The notes under the pieces were generated by a model. It ran no database searches, was not told the DNA's origin, and saw only the letters and a program-made list of their open reading frames with translations. Source: QPJE01 sp051747745 (GTDB lineage: Bacteria; Bacillota; Halanaerobiia; Halanaerobiales; Halanaerobiaceae). From it: DNA of 21,975 bases. Where the stretch lies: contig JBNJGL010000038.1 of assembly GCA_051747745.1 (NCBI GenBank), positions 1-21,975 on the forward strand, given 5' to 3'. Made by a program: the position numbers and the translations under genes. Shown here one piece after another: positions 6,022 to 13,474 of this stretch (the first letter of the stretch is position 1; each line of letters begins with the position of its first letter).

Positions 6022-7485
6022 ATGGATAAAATTGTAAAAGAAGGGCTGACTTTTGATGATGTTTTATTAATTCCTGCCAAATCTGAGGTTGTGCCAAAAG
6101 AAGTGGAAACCAGAACCAGACTAACAGATGAAATCAGTTTAAATATTCCTGTTATTAGTGCCGGTATGGATACTGTCACAGAAGGAGATATGGCAATTGC
6201 AATGGCAAGAGAAGGTGGACTCGGTATTATTCACAAAAATATGTCTATTAAACAGCAGGCATCGGAAGTAGATAAAGTTAAGAGATCTGAAAGTGGTGTT
6301 ATTGTAGACCCTTTTTATCTTTCACCAGATGCTTCTATTCACGAAGCAGAAGCTCTGATGTCAAAATATCATATTTCGGGAGTTCCGATTGTAAACAAAG
6401 AAAAAATGCTGGTTGGAATTCTCACCAACAGAGATCTTCGTTTTGTTCAGAATTATGATCGCCCTATTTCAGAAGTAATGACAGATGAAGGCCTTGTCAC
6501 AGCTCCTGTTGGTACTACACTTGAAGATGCAAAAGAAGCTCTGCAGAAGCACAAGATAGAAAAACTTCCTATTGTAGATGATGAGGGTATTTTGCGCGGA
6601 CTTATTACAATTAAAGATATAGAAAAAGCAAGACAGTTCCCAAATGCTTCCAAAGATAAACAGGGGAGACTGCTGGCAGGTGCAGCAGTGGGAACAGGAG
6701 CAGACACAATGGATAGAGTCAAAGCTTTATACGAAGCTGGTGTGGATATTCTTGTTATTGATACTGCTCACGGACATTCTCTGGGTGTAATTGAAATAGT
6801 TAAAAAGGTCAAAACTGAATTTCCTGATCTTCCAATTATAGCAGGGAATGTGGCAACCGCAGAAGCAACCGAAGATCTTATAAAAGCCGGTGCAGATGTT
6901 GTTAAGGTTGGTATTGGACCCGGCTCTATCTGTACAACAAGGGTCGTAGCTGGTGTTGGAGTGCCTCAGATAACTGCAATTTATGATTCAGCCAAAAAAG
7001 CTGCTGAATATGGGAAAACAGTTATAGCAGATGGTGGCATCAAATATTCTGGTGATATTGTTAAAGCTCTTGCTGCTGGAGCACATACAGTAATGATTGG
7101 AAGCCTGCTTGCAGGTACAGAAGAAAGTCCCGGTGAATTAGAAATTTATAAAGGTAGAAGCTATAAAGTATACAGAGGTATGGGATCTGTTGGTGCGATG
7201 AAACAGGGAAGTAAGGATCGCTATTTTCAGGAAGATCAGAAAGAACCAGAGAAGTTTGTTCCTGAAGGAATAGAAGGTCGTGTTCCATATAAAGGTTCAC
7301 TGTATGAAACTATCTATCAGCTGGTAGGTGGCTTAAAATCTGGAATGGGTTACTGTGGAACAAAAGATATAGAAGATCTCCGGACCAAAAGTCAGTTTAT
7401 TAGAATTTCGCCTGCCGGACTAAGAGAAAGCCATCCACATGATATAACAATAACAAAAGAAGCTCCTAACTACAGTGTGGATTAG
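6022..7485 (+). CDS. guaB: IMP dehydrogenase
   Basis: A 487-residue enzyme, normal length. It oxidises IMP to XMP with NAD+, the committed step to guanine nucleotides. The fold is a catalytic TIM barrel interrupted by two CBS domains (about 95-145 and 153-205). Landmarks are the start LTFDDVLLIPA, the NAD-site IDTAHGHS (246-253), the IMP-binding GIGPGSICTTR with catalytic Cys304, and the flap-type segment from about 385 to 430 (KVYRGMGSVGAM, then EGIEGRVPYKG). The ATG at 6022 follows GGAGG. No terminator is visible before trxB 92 nt downstream, so read-through to trxB is possible. Confidence 0.98.
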   Translation: MDKIVKEGLTFDDVLLIPAKSEVVPKEVETRTRLTDEISLNIPVISAGMDTVTEGDMAIAMAREGGLGIIHKNMSIKQQASEVDKVKRSESGVIVDPFYLSPDASIHEAEALMSKYHISGVPIVNKEKMLVGILTNRDLRFVQNYDRPISEVMTDEGLVTAPVGTTLEDAKEALQKHKIEKLPIVDDEGILRGLITIKDIEKARQFPNASKDKQGRLLAGAAVGTGADTMDRVKALYEAGVDILVIDTAHGHSLGVIEIVKKVKTEFPDLPIIAGNVATAEATEDLIKAGADVVKVGIGPGSICTTRVVAGVGVPQITAIYDSAKKAAEYGKTVIADGGIKYSGDIVKALAAGAHTVMIGSLLAGTEESPGELEIYKGRSYKVYRGMGSVGAMKQGSKDRYFQEDQKEPEKFVPEGIEGRVPYKGSLYETIYQLVGGLKSGMGYCGTKDIEDLRTKSQFIRISPAGLRESHPHDITITKEAPNYSVD

Positions 7486-7577
7486 TTGTTGCTAATTTTA
7501 CAGAAAATGTGATAGAAAAGTAATAGTATATAAGCTGTGAGTTAAATAAACAATAGTTCATAACAGGAGGGCTTATC

Positions 7578-8513
7578 ATGGCTGAAGAAAGTAGAAAAAA
7601 AGAAAAATTAATCATTATTGGTGGTGGGCCGGCCGGGTTATCTGCAGCAATTTATGCTGCGCGCGGAGGTCTTGATCCTTTAGTTATAAATGGACCTGAA
7701 CCTGGTGGTCAGATTACTACTACTTCTGAATTAGAAAACTATCCGGGTTTTCCTGGTGGTATTGGTGGATTTGATTTAATGCAGAAAGTGACAGAACAGG
7801 CAGAAAGTTTTGATGCACGTTTAGTTTACGAAATAGTAGAATCTGTTGATTTTTCCGGTGACAGCTATATAATTAAAACAGATATGGAAGAATATGAGGC
7901 CGACTCTGTAATAATTGCAACTGGTGCAGAACCGAGAAAGTTAGGTTTAGAAAAGGAAGATAAGTTTCGCGGTAATGGTATTTCTTACTGTGCTACATGT
8001 GATGCGGCATTTTTTAAAGATCAGGATGTTGCTATTGTTGGAGGAGGAGACACCTCACTCTGGGAAGCTACATTTTTAACTAAATTTGCCAGCAGAGTAT
8101 ATGTAATTCACAGAAGAGATGAATTTAGAGGTACAAAAATACTTGGTGATAGAGTAAAAAATAACGAAAAAATAGAGATTCTCTGGGACACAGAGATAAA
8201 AGAACTTCTGGGAGAAAATAAACTGCAGGGAATTAAGATTTTCAACAATGAAAATGGTGATGAAAGAGATCTTGGAGTTTCTGGTTTATTTATAGCGGTT
8301 GGACATACCCCCAGGACAGAGCTCTTTAAAGATGAAATAGAACTTGATGAAAAAGGATATATTGTCACAGACAGAGAACAGAAGACAAATATAGAAGGAG
8401 TTTATGCTGCCGGAGATGTTCAGGATCCTGAATACAGACAGGTCATAACTGCCTCAGCATCTGGAGCAAAAGCTGCAATTCAGGCTGGAAAATATATAGA
8501 TAACAAAAATTAA
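7578..8513 (+). CDS. trxB: thioredoxin-disulfide reductase
   Basis: A 311-residue flavoprotein that reduces thioredoxin with NADPH. It shows the FAD-binding GGGPAGLSAA (15-24), the redox-active CATC (138-141), a second Rossmann motif VGGGDTS (154-160), the HRRDEFR motif (178-184) typical of NADPH rather than NADH use, and a C-terminal FAD motif AAGDVQDP. The ATG at 7578 has AGGAGGG at 7565-7571. It is followed by a terminator and may be co-transcribed with guaB. Confidence 0.95.
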   Translation: MAEESRKKEKLIIIGGGPAGLSAAIYAARGGLDPLVINGPEPGGQITTTSELENYPGFPGGIGGFDLMQKVTEQAESFDARLVYEIVESVDFSGDSYIIKTDMEEYEADSVIIATGAEPRKLGLEKEDKFRGNGISYCATCDAAFFKDQDVAIVGGGDTSLWEATFLTKFASRVYVIHRRDEFRGTKILGDRVKNNEKIEILWDTEIKELLGENKLQGIKIFNNENGDERDLGVSGLFIAVGHTPRTELFKDEIELDEKGYIVTDREQKTNIEGVYAAGDVQDPEYRQVITASASGAKAAIQAGKYIDNKN

Positions 8514-8550
8514 AAATTGATAATTGTAATACATTATCTTAAGTGAATTT

Positions 8551-8607
8551 AAGCTGCCTCAATCTTCCTGTTATATTAAAGAATACAGGGAATCGGGCAG
8601 CTTTTCT
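8551..8607 (+). terminator. terminator after trxB
   Basis: The outer stem AAGCTGCC (8551-8558) pairs with GGCAGCTT (8596-8603). An inner hairpin is formed by TTCCTGT and ACAGGGAA (one bulge). A short T-rich tail follows. Confidence 0.7.
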
Positions 8608-8611
8608 CATA

Positions 8612-8640
8612 TTGCAAAAAAAAGATGATTATTATATAAT
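8612..8640 (+). promoter_or_regulatory. promoter of the tmk-metG operon
   Basis: The -35 box TTGCAA (8612-8617) and a perfect -10 TATAAT (8635-8640) are 17 bp apart, directly behind the trxB terminator and 40 bp before tmk. No terminator is seen until 15442, so one long operon of eight genes is likely. Confidence 0.7.
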
Positions 8641-8679
8641 GAGACAAATAGAACAAAGTAATGAGAGGAGCTGGCCTTT

Positions 8680-9306
8680 TTGGCTCAGGGATATTTTATA
8701 ACATTTGAAGGAATAGAAGGTTCTGGGAAGACTACACAGATTAAACTGCTGCATAAATATCTTGTAGAACAGGGTAGAGAAGTAGAATATACCAGAGAAC
8801 CCGGTGGAACTGAAATTGGCAGAAAAATAAGAGAAATTCTGCTTGATCCTCGGTACAGTATTATGGATTATAAAACAGAGATACTTCTTTATGCAGCCGA
8901 TAGAGCACAGGATATGAGAGAAAATATTATACCGGCTTTAAAATCAGGAAAGATAATACTTTCAGATAGATTTGTTGATTCTAATCTTGCCTATCAGGCA
9001 TATGGCAGGGGTCTTGACTATAAAATGGTTTATTCTATCAATAATTGGGTTATTGATCCACACTGGCCTGATCTTACTATTATTTTAGATATAGATATTA
9101 AGCAGGGTTTGATGCGGGCCCGTTCTATAAGTGAAGATCAGGCAGGAGATCGGCTGGAAAGGGAAGTGGATTCTTTTCATCAGCGTGTAAAGGAAGGTTA
9201 TCTGAAAATGGCAGAAAAGGATAGATTTGTTGTTGTTGATGCCGGTGGTGAACCGGATGATGTCCACTCTCAGATAAAAAAAATTGTTTCCAGGAGGTTA
9301 TTATAA
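8680..9306 (+). CDS. tmk: thymidylate kinase
   Basis: A 208-residue P-loop kinase that phosphorylates dTMP to dTDP for DNA synthesis. Motifs are the Walker A GIEGSGKTT (10-18), EPGGTEIG, the DR(F/Y/H)-type loop DRFVDSNLAYQAYGRGL, and a LID segment with RARSISEDQAGDRLE. The start is TTG at 8680, chosen because GAGGAG lies 9 nt upstream and the frame begins MAQGYFITFEGIEG as in the family. The stop TAA overlaps the ATG of darA. First gene of the operon, as in the Bacillus tmk-yaaQ order. Confidence 0.96.
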   Translation: MAQGYFITFEGIEGSGKTTQIKLLHKYLVEQGREVEYTREPGGTEIGRKIREILLDPRYSIMDYKTEILLYAADRAQDMRENIIPALKSGKIILSDRFVDSNLAYQAYGRGLDYKMVYSINNWVIDPHWPDLTIILDIDIKQGLMRARSISEDQAGDRLEREVDSFHQRVKEGYLKMAEKDRFVVVDAGGEPDDVHSQIKKIVSRRLL

Positions 9307-9665
9307 TGGAAAAGAAAGCTAATATGGGTAAAACTGTTAAAATGATAATAGCTGTTGTGCATGATCATGATGCAGCTGATCTTTTAGAATCTTTAACTAC
9401 AGATGGATTTCAGGCTACAAAAATGGCCTCTACCGGTGGATTTTTAAGAGAAGGTAATACCACTTTTATGATAGGTTCTGATAAAGCGCATGTAGATGAA
9501 GTAATAGAAATAATTAGAGAAAACTGCAAATCCCGCAAAAAAACTGTGGCCCCGATGTCACCTGTTGCAAATTCTCTTGAGGGTTACTATTCATTTCCTA
9601 TGGAAATTAAAATTGGAGGAGCAACAGTATTTATTATAGATGTCGAGAAGTTTCTAAAACTTTAA
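9306..9665 (+). CDS. darA: cyclic di-AMP receptor, PII-like (DarA/PstA/YaaQ)
   Basis: A 119-residue PII-like protein that binds c-di-AMP as a trimer in Firmicutes. Recognisable family motifs are IIAVVHDHDA, the Thr/Gly-rich TGGFLREGNTTFMIG that forms part of the nucleotide site in the family, RENCKSRKK, and a C-terminal GGATVFIIDVEKF. Compared with the Bacillus protein it has an N-terminal extension of about 12 residues. The ATG at 9306 has AGGAGGT at 9292-9298. A shorter start at Met7 would reduce the extension to about 6 residues, but it has no comparable RBS. The regulated partner is not known. It lies between tmk and holB as in Bacillus, but yaaR is absent. Confidence 0.93.
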   Translation: MEKKANMGKTVKMIIAVVHDHDAADLLESLTTDGFQATKMASTGGFLREGNTTFMIGSDKAHVDEVIEIIRENCKSRKKTVAPMSPVANSLEGYYSFPMEIKIGGATVFIIDVEKFLKL

Positions 9666-9688
9666 GCAAAAAAAGGAGTAATTAAAAA

Positions 9689-10678
9689 ATGAGTTTTTCT
9701 TTGGTAAAAGGTCAGGATAAAGCTGTAAAAATATTGAAAGATGAAATAAAAAAAGAACGTATAAGTCATGCATATTTGTTTTCAGGCCAGAAAGGTCTGG
9801 GCAAAAAGAAGCTGGCTGTTGAATTTGCAAAGGCACTTTTCTGCAGCAGGCAAAATTTGGACAGCTGTGACAGCTGTATAAACTGCCGAAAAGTAGATCA
9901 CAGAAATCATCCTGATTTAAAGATTATTGCCAGAGAAGAAGATAAATCTGCAATATCTATAGATCAAATTAGAGAATTAAAAAAAGAAATAGCATATAAA
10001 CCCTATGAGAGTGAAAGAAAAATATATATTATTGAAGATGCTGATCTGATGACAAAGGAGGCTGCAAACAGTCTTCTGAAAACATTAGAAGAGCCTCCTT
10101 CTTTTGCAACAATTATTTTGCTTGCTGAAGATGCAGGGAAACTTCTGCCTACAATAGTGTCTCGCTGTCAGGAAATAAAATTGACCGATCTCTCTGCTGA
10201 GATGATAGAGGATATACTTCTCCAAAAAAATATCTCACCTGAAAAGGCGGAGGTTATAGCTTATCTGGCAGAAGGAAGTCCAGGTAGAGCAGTTGAATTT
10301 GCAGAAAAAAAGGAGTTTTTTGCAGAGAGAGAGAAGATATATAATTTTATGGCAGATATTGAAGAAAAAACCACTGTTGAGATATTTTCAGCAGCCGATA
10401 AATTTAACAAATTGATCAATGAAGATTTTCCTTTCTTTTATTTGCTATCAAACTGGTATCGCGATATAATTATGATTAAACAGAATTATGAGCAGGGAGT
10501 CAAAAACACTGACTATCTTGATCTATTAAAGAATAATGTGGATAAATATACGGAAGAAGATATAATAAATCGACTTGAATATATTGAACTTGCCAGAAAG
10601 TACATTGAAAGTAATGTTCGCAAAGATTTAGCTTTACAGGTATTGTTTTTTAAACTGCGCCAGTTAGATCAAAAGTAG
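9689..10678 (+). CDS. holB: DNA polymerase III subunit delta'
   Basis: A 329-residue clamp-loader subunit related to DnaX. It shows a degenerate P-loop SGQKGLGKKK (32-41) where the Ser/Thr of Walker A is Lys, a four-cysteine zinc module (Cys52, 60, 63, 66), a Walker-B-like IIEDAD with Glu before Asp (114-119), KTLEEPP (131-137) and the SRC motif (158-160). A degenerate ATP site fits delta', which supplies an arginine finger rather than hydrolysing ATP. The ATG at 9689 has an AAGGAG upstream (9674-9679). The Walker B and SRC motifs separate it from unrelated ATPases. Confidence 0.94.
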   Translation: MSFSLVKGQDKAVKILKDEIKKERISHAYLFSGQKGLGKKKLAVEFAKALFCSRQNLDSCDSCINCRKVDHRNHPDLKIIAREEDKSAISIDQIRELKKEIAYKPYESERKIYIIEDADLMTKEAANSLLKTLEEPPSFATIILLAEDAGKLLPTIVSRCQEIKLTDLSAEMIEDILLQKNISPEKAEVIAYLAEGSPGRAVEFAEKKEFFAEREKIYNFMADIEEKTTVEIFSAADKFNKLINEDFPFFYLLSNWYRDIIMIKQNYEQGVKNTDYLDLLKNNVDKYTEEDIINRLEYIELARKYIESNVRKDLALQVLFFKLRQLDQK

Positions 10679-10708
10679 ATATTAAAATAAATTGAGGTGT
10701 GTAATTGA

Positions 10709-11515
10709 ATGTATACTGTAGTAGGAGTTAGTTTTAAAAAAACCGGCAAAATCTATTATTTTGATCCTGGTAATATAGAGCTTGAAACCGGTGATTTTGT
10801 TATTGTAGAAACGGCCAGAGGAATTGAATATGGTAAGATTGTTTTGGGAAAGAAAGAAGTGACTGAAGAAGAAATAGTTGCTCCACTAAAAGATGTTATG
10901 AGGAAAGCAACTTTAAAGGATAAAGAAAAACACGAGGAAAATCAGCGCCTGGAAGAAGAGGCCTATGATATCTGTCTTAAAAAAATAGATAAACATGGTC
11001 TTCCCATGAAGTTAATAGATGTGGAATATACTTTTGACCACAACAAAATAATATTTTATTTTACAGCTGATGGGAGAGTGGATTTTAGAGAGCTTGTTAA
11101 AGATCTGGCTCGGGTTTTTAAAACAAGAATCGAACTGCGTCAGATTGGTGTTAGAGATGAAGCTAAAATGGTGGGTGGACTTGGACCATGTGGCCGACCA
11201 ATTTGTTGTGCTACGTTTTTAAGAGATTTTCAGCCTATTTCCATTAAAATGGCTAAAAAACAGGATTTATCTCTTAACCCCGCCAAAATATCAGGTTTGT
11301 GCGGCAGACTTATGTGCTGTCTGGAATATGAATCAACAACATATAAAAGATTGAAAGAAATAATGCCTGATGTTGGTGAAACTGTAGATTTAGAGATAGG
11401 TGAAGGAGAAATTGTAGAACGTAATCTTGTCAAAAAAACAATCAAAGTTGATATAGGTGGAGAAGATTATATAGAGGTTGATGTTGAAGATTTAGATGAA
11501 TACGATTTTGACTGA
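10709..11515 (+). CDS. ricT: PSP1-domain protein RicT (YaaT)
   Basis: A 268-residue protein with a PSP1 C-terminal region. It has two conserved cysteine clusters, CGRPICC (161-167) and CGRLMCC (198-204), which in Bacillus contribute to Fe-S cluster binding by the Ric complex (with YlbF and YmcA) that aids RNase Y-dependent mRNA processing. No ylbF or ymcA is in this window. The ATG at 10709 follows GAGGTGT (10694-10700). The tail is very acidic (EDYIEVDVEDLDEYDFD). It sits between holB and yabA, as in Bacillus. Confidence 0.94.
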   Translation: MYTVVGVSFKKTGKIYYFDPGNIELETGDFVIVETARGIEYGKIVLGKKEVTEEEIVAPLKDVMRKATLKDKEKHEENQRLEEEAYDICLKKIDKHGLPMKLIDVEYTFDHNKIIFYFTADGRVDFRELVKDLARVFKTRIELRQIGVRDEAKMVGGLGPCGRPICCATFLRDFQPISIKMAKKQDLSLNPAKISGLCGRLMCCLEYESTTYKRLKEIMPDVGETVDLEIGEGEIVERNLVKKTIKVDIGGEDYIEVDVEDLDEYDFD

Positions 11516-11531
11516 AAGGAAGGGAAAACTG

Positions 11532-11855
11532 ATGGATCAAGAAGTTCTCAGTGCCCTTGCCCACTTCCAGGAACAGATAGAAGCTCTTTCTCTTAGATTT
11601 CATAAATTAAAAGATATAACTTATCAGCTTTATCAGGAAAACGAAGAACTGCGTACAGAGAATGATGAATTAAAAAATCTCATATTTAAATATGAAGGAG
11701 AAGATGAAATACCTTCTGAAAGACAGGGATATATTAACCTGATTCATATTTATGATGAGGGATATCATGTTTGCCCACTGAGCTTTGGGGAAAAAAGAAA
11801 GGGAGACTGTCTTTTCTGCCTTAATTTGCTGGAAAATCAGGGTGAGGAGAAATAA
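11532..11855 (+). CDS. yabA: replication initiation control protein YabA
   Basis: A 107-residue protein with an N-terminal coiled coil (about 5-55, rich in Leu/Glu) and a C-terminal zinc-binding domain with His79, Cys81, Cys93 and Cys96 (HVC, then C-x2-C). This layout matches YabA, which binds DnaA and the DnaN clamp and limits re-initiation in Bacillus. The chosen ATG at 11532 follows AGGAAGGG (11517-11524). A longer frame from 11496 would overlap ricT and has no better site. Confidence 0.93.
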   Translation: MDQEVLSALAHFQEQIEALSLRFHKLKDITYQLYQENEELRTENDELKNLIFKYEGEDEIPSERQGYINLIHIYDEGYHVCPLSFGEKRKGDCLFCLNLLENQGEEK

Positions 11856-11859
11856 ATTT

Positions 11860-12585
11860 ATGGAAGAAACTCACTATTTGATAAAAAATGAGCTGAAAAT
11901 TATACAAAATGATAAATATTTTAAATTTGGGACCGACTCAGTACTGCTTGCCAATTTCGCTGAGTTTAGACCCGGAGATGAAGTCGTTGACCTGGGCACA
12001 GGCAGTGGTGTAATTCCACTCCTTCTGGCATATAAAAATAAGGGAATAAAGGTTAGAGGGGTGGAAATTCAATCACCGCTGGTTGAGCTGGCCCGCAAAA
12101 ATGTAGAGCTTAATAATCTCAAAGACAATATAGAAATAATAGAAGCGGATTTATGTTCTTTAGAAAATATTTTAGATGCCGGTTCTGCTGATGCTGTAAT
12201 TTCTAACCCACCCTATCTTCCTGTTCATTCAGGAGAAACAAAGGATAATAAATTTATAGCTGCTGCCAGACACGAAATTCATGCAGAAATAGAAGATGTG
12301 GTAAAAGCAGCATCACGAATAATTAAATTTGGCGGGAATTTTTATCTTGTTTATAGAAGCTGGAGGCTGACAGAGGTAATAGAGCTTTTGAATCAATATA
12401 ATTTTCAGGCAAAAGAAATGAGATTTGTTCATTCACGTCCAAGAAAAGAATCAGACATATTTTTAATGAAGGCAAAAAAAGGTGCCAGCCCTGGACTGCG
12501 GGTTGACCCTGCTTTGTTTATATATAAGAAAAATAGTAATTTTTATACTGATGAAGTAAAAGAAATTTATGGAGAGGACTGTTAG
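11860..12585 (+). CDS. tRNA1(Val) adenine-N6 methyltransferase family (YabB/TrmN6)
   Basis: A 241-residue class I SAM-dependent methyltransferase. Motif I is VVDLGTGSGV (42-51), the acidic SAM residue lies in VRGVEI (65-70), and motif IV is NPPY (116-119), the signature of N6-adenine methylation of RNA or DNA. The start YLIKNELKIIQNDKYFKFGTDSVLL is typical of the YfiC/TrmN6/YabB group, which modifies A37 of tRNA1(Val) in E. coli. The exact target here is inferred by family. The ATG at 11860 has GAGGAG at 11844-11849; the gene follows yabA by 4 nt. yazA (GIY-YIG), next in Bacillus, is missing. Confidence 0.9.
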   Translation: MEETHYLIKNELKIIQNDKYFKFGTDSVLLANFAEFRPGDEVVDLGTGSGVIPLLLAYKNKGIKVRGVEIQSPLVELARKNVELNNLKDNIEIIEADLCSLENILDAGSADAVISNPPYLPVHSGETKDNKFIAAARHEIHAEIEDVVKAASRIIKFGGNFYLVYRSWRLTEVIELLNQYNFQAKEMRFVHSRPRKESDIFLMKAKKGASPGLRVDPALFIYKKNSNFYTDEVKEIYGEDC

Positions 12586-12586
12586 T

Positions 12587-13444
12587 TTGAAAAACGGAAA
12601 ACTATTTATTTGTGGTACTCCACTGGGTAATCTGGAAGATATTTCAAAAAGAGTGTTAAAAACTTTAAAGGAAGTAGATATCATTGCTGCCGAAGATACA
12701 AGAAGAACCGGACAGCTCTTAAATTATTTTGATATTAAAAATACTATGCTTAGCTACCATGAGCATAATGAAAAAAAGAGAACAGAAGAACTGCTGAAAA
12801 AGATGCAGGAAGGGAAAAATATTGCTCTTGTTAGTGATGCCGGTATGCCGGGTATTTCTGATCCCGGACAGATTATAACTCAAATGGCAGTTAAATATGG
12901 AATTGAAGTAATTCCTGTACCAGGCCCGACAGCCTTTGTTTCTGCTCTGGTTGTTTCTGGATTTGATTTAAACAGTTTTGTTTTTTTTGGGTTTATACCG
13001 AGATCTTCCAAAGAAAGAAAAAAATTTATTGATGAAATATCTATGGAAGAAAAAACATCTGCTTTTTATGAGTCTCCCTACAGACTTCTGTCTACTTTAG
13101 AAGAATTTTTGGATTACAGTGCCGAACTTGCGGATAGAAATATAATGGTTGCAAGAGAGCTGAGTAAAATTCATGAAGAAAAAATTTATGGAAGTTTAAA
13201 AACAGTGGTAGAGAAGCTTAGAAATAGGGAGATTAAAGGTGAAATAGTTGTGGTAGTATCCGGTCGAGAAAAGATAGAAGAAGAGGAAGAAGGATGGGAA
13301 GATTTAAGTATTTTAGAACATATAAAATTGCTGATGGATAGTGGATTTAACAAAAAAGAAGCTATAAAAAAAGTCGCCGATTTGCGAGATTTACCCAAAA
13401 GTGAGGTTTACAAAGTTGCGGTGGCTATTACAATAGATAAATAA
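12587..13444 (+). CDS. rsmI: 16S rRNA (cytidine-2'-O)-methyltransferase
   Basis: A protein of 285 residues (from TTG at 12587) that 2'-O-methylates C1402 of 16S rRNA. Motifs of the tetrapyrrole-methylase fold are clear: CGTPLGNLEDIS near the start, AAEDTRRTGQLL, VSDAGMPGISDPG, PVPGPTAFVSAL, FYESPYRL and ARELSKIHEE. The TTG is preferred because GGAGAGG (12571-12577) is 9 nt upstream and it avoids overlap. An ATG at 12569 would add six residues and overlap the preceding gene by 17 nt, with a weak RBS. It is followed directly by metG, without the abrB gene seen in Bacillus. Confidence 0.94.
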   Translation: MKNGKLFICGTPLGNLEDISKRVLKTLKEVDIIAAEDTRRTGQLLNYFDIKNTMLSYHEHNEKKRTEELLKKMQEGKNIALVSDAGMPGISDPGQIITQMAVKYGIEVIPVPGPTAFVSALVVSGFDLNSFVFFGFIPRSSKERKKFIDEISMEEKTSAFYESPYRLLSTLEEFLDYSAELADRNIMVARELSKIHEEKIYGSLKTVVEKLRNREIKGEIVVVVSGREKIEEEEEGWEDLSILEHIKLLMDSGFNKKEAIKKVADLRDLPKSEVYKVAVAITIDK

Positions 13445-13474
13445 AACATTATAAGCAGGAAAGGATGATCAGAT

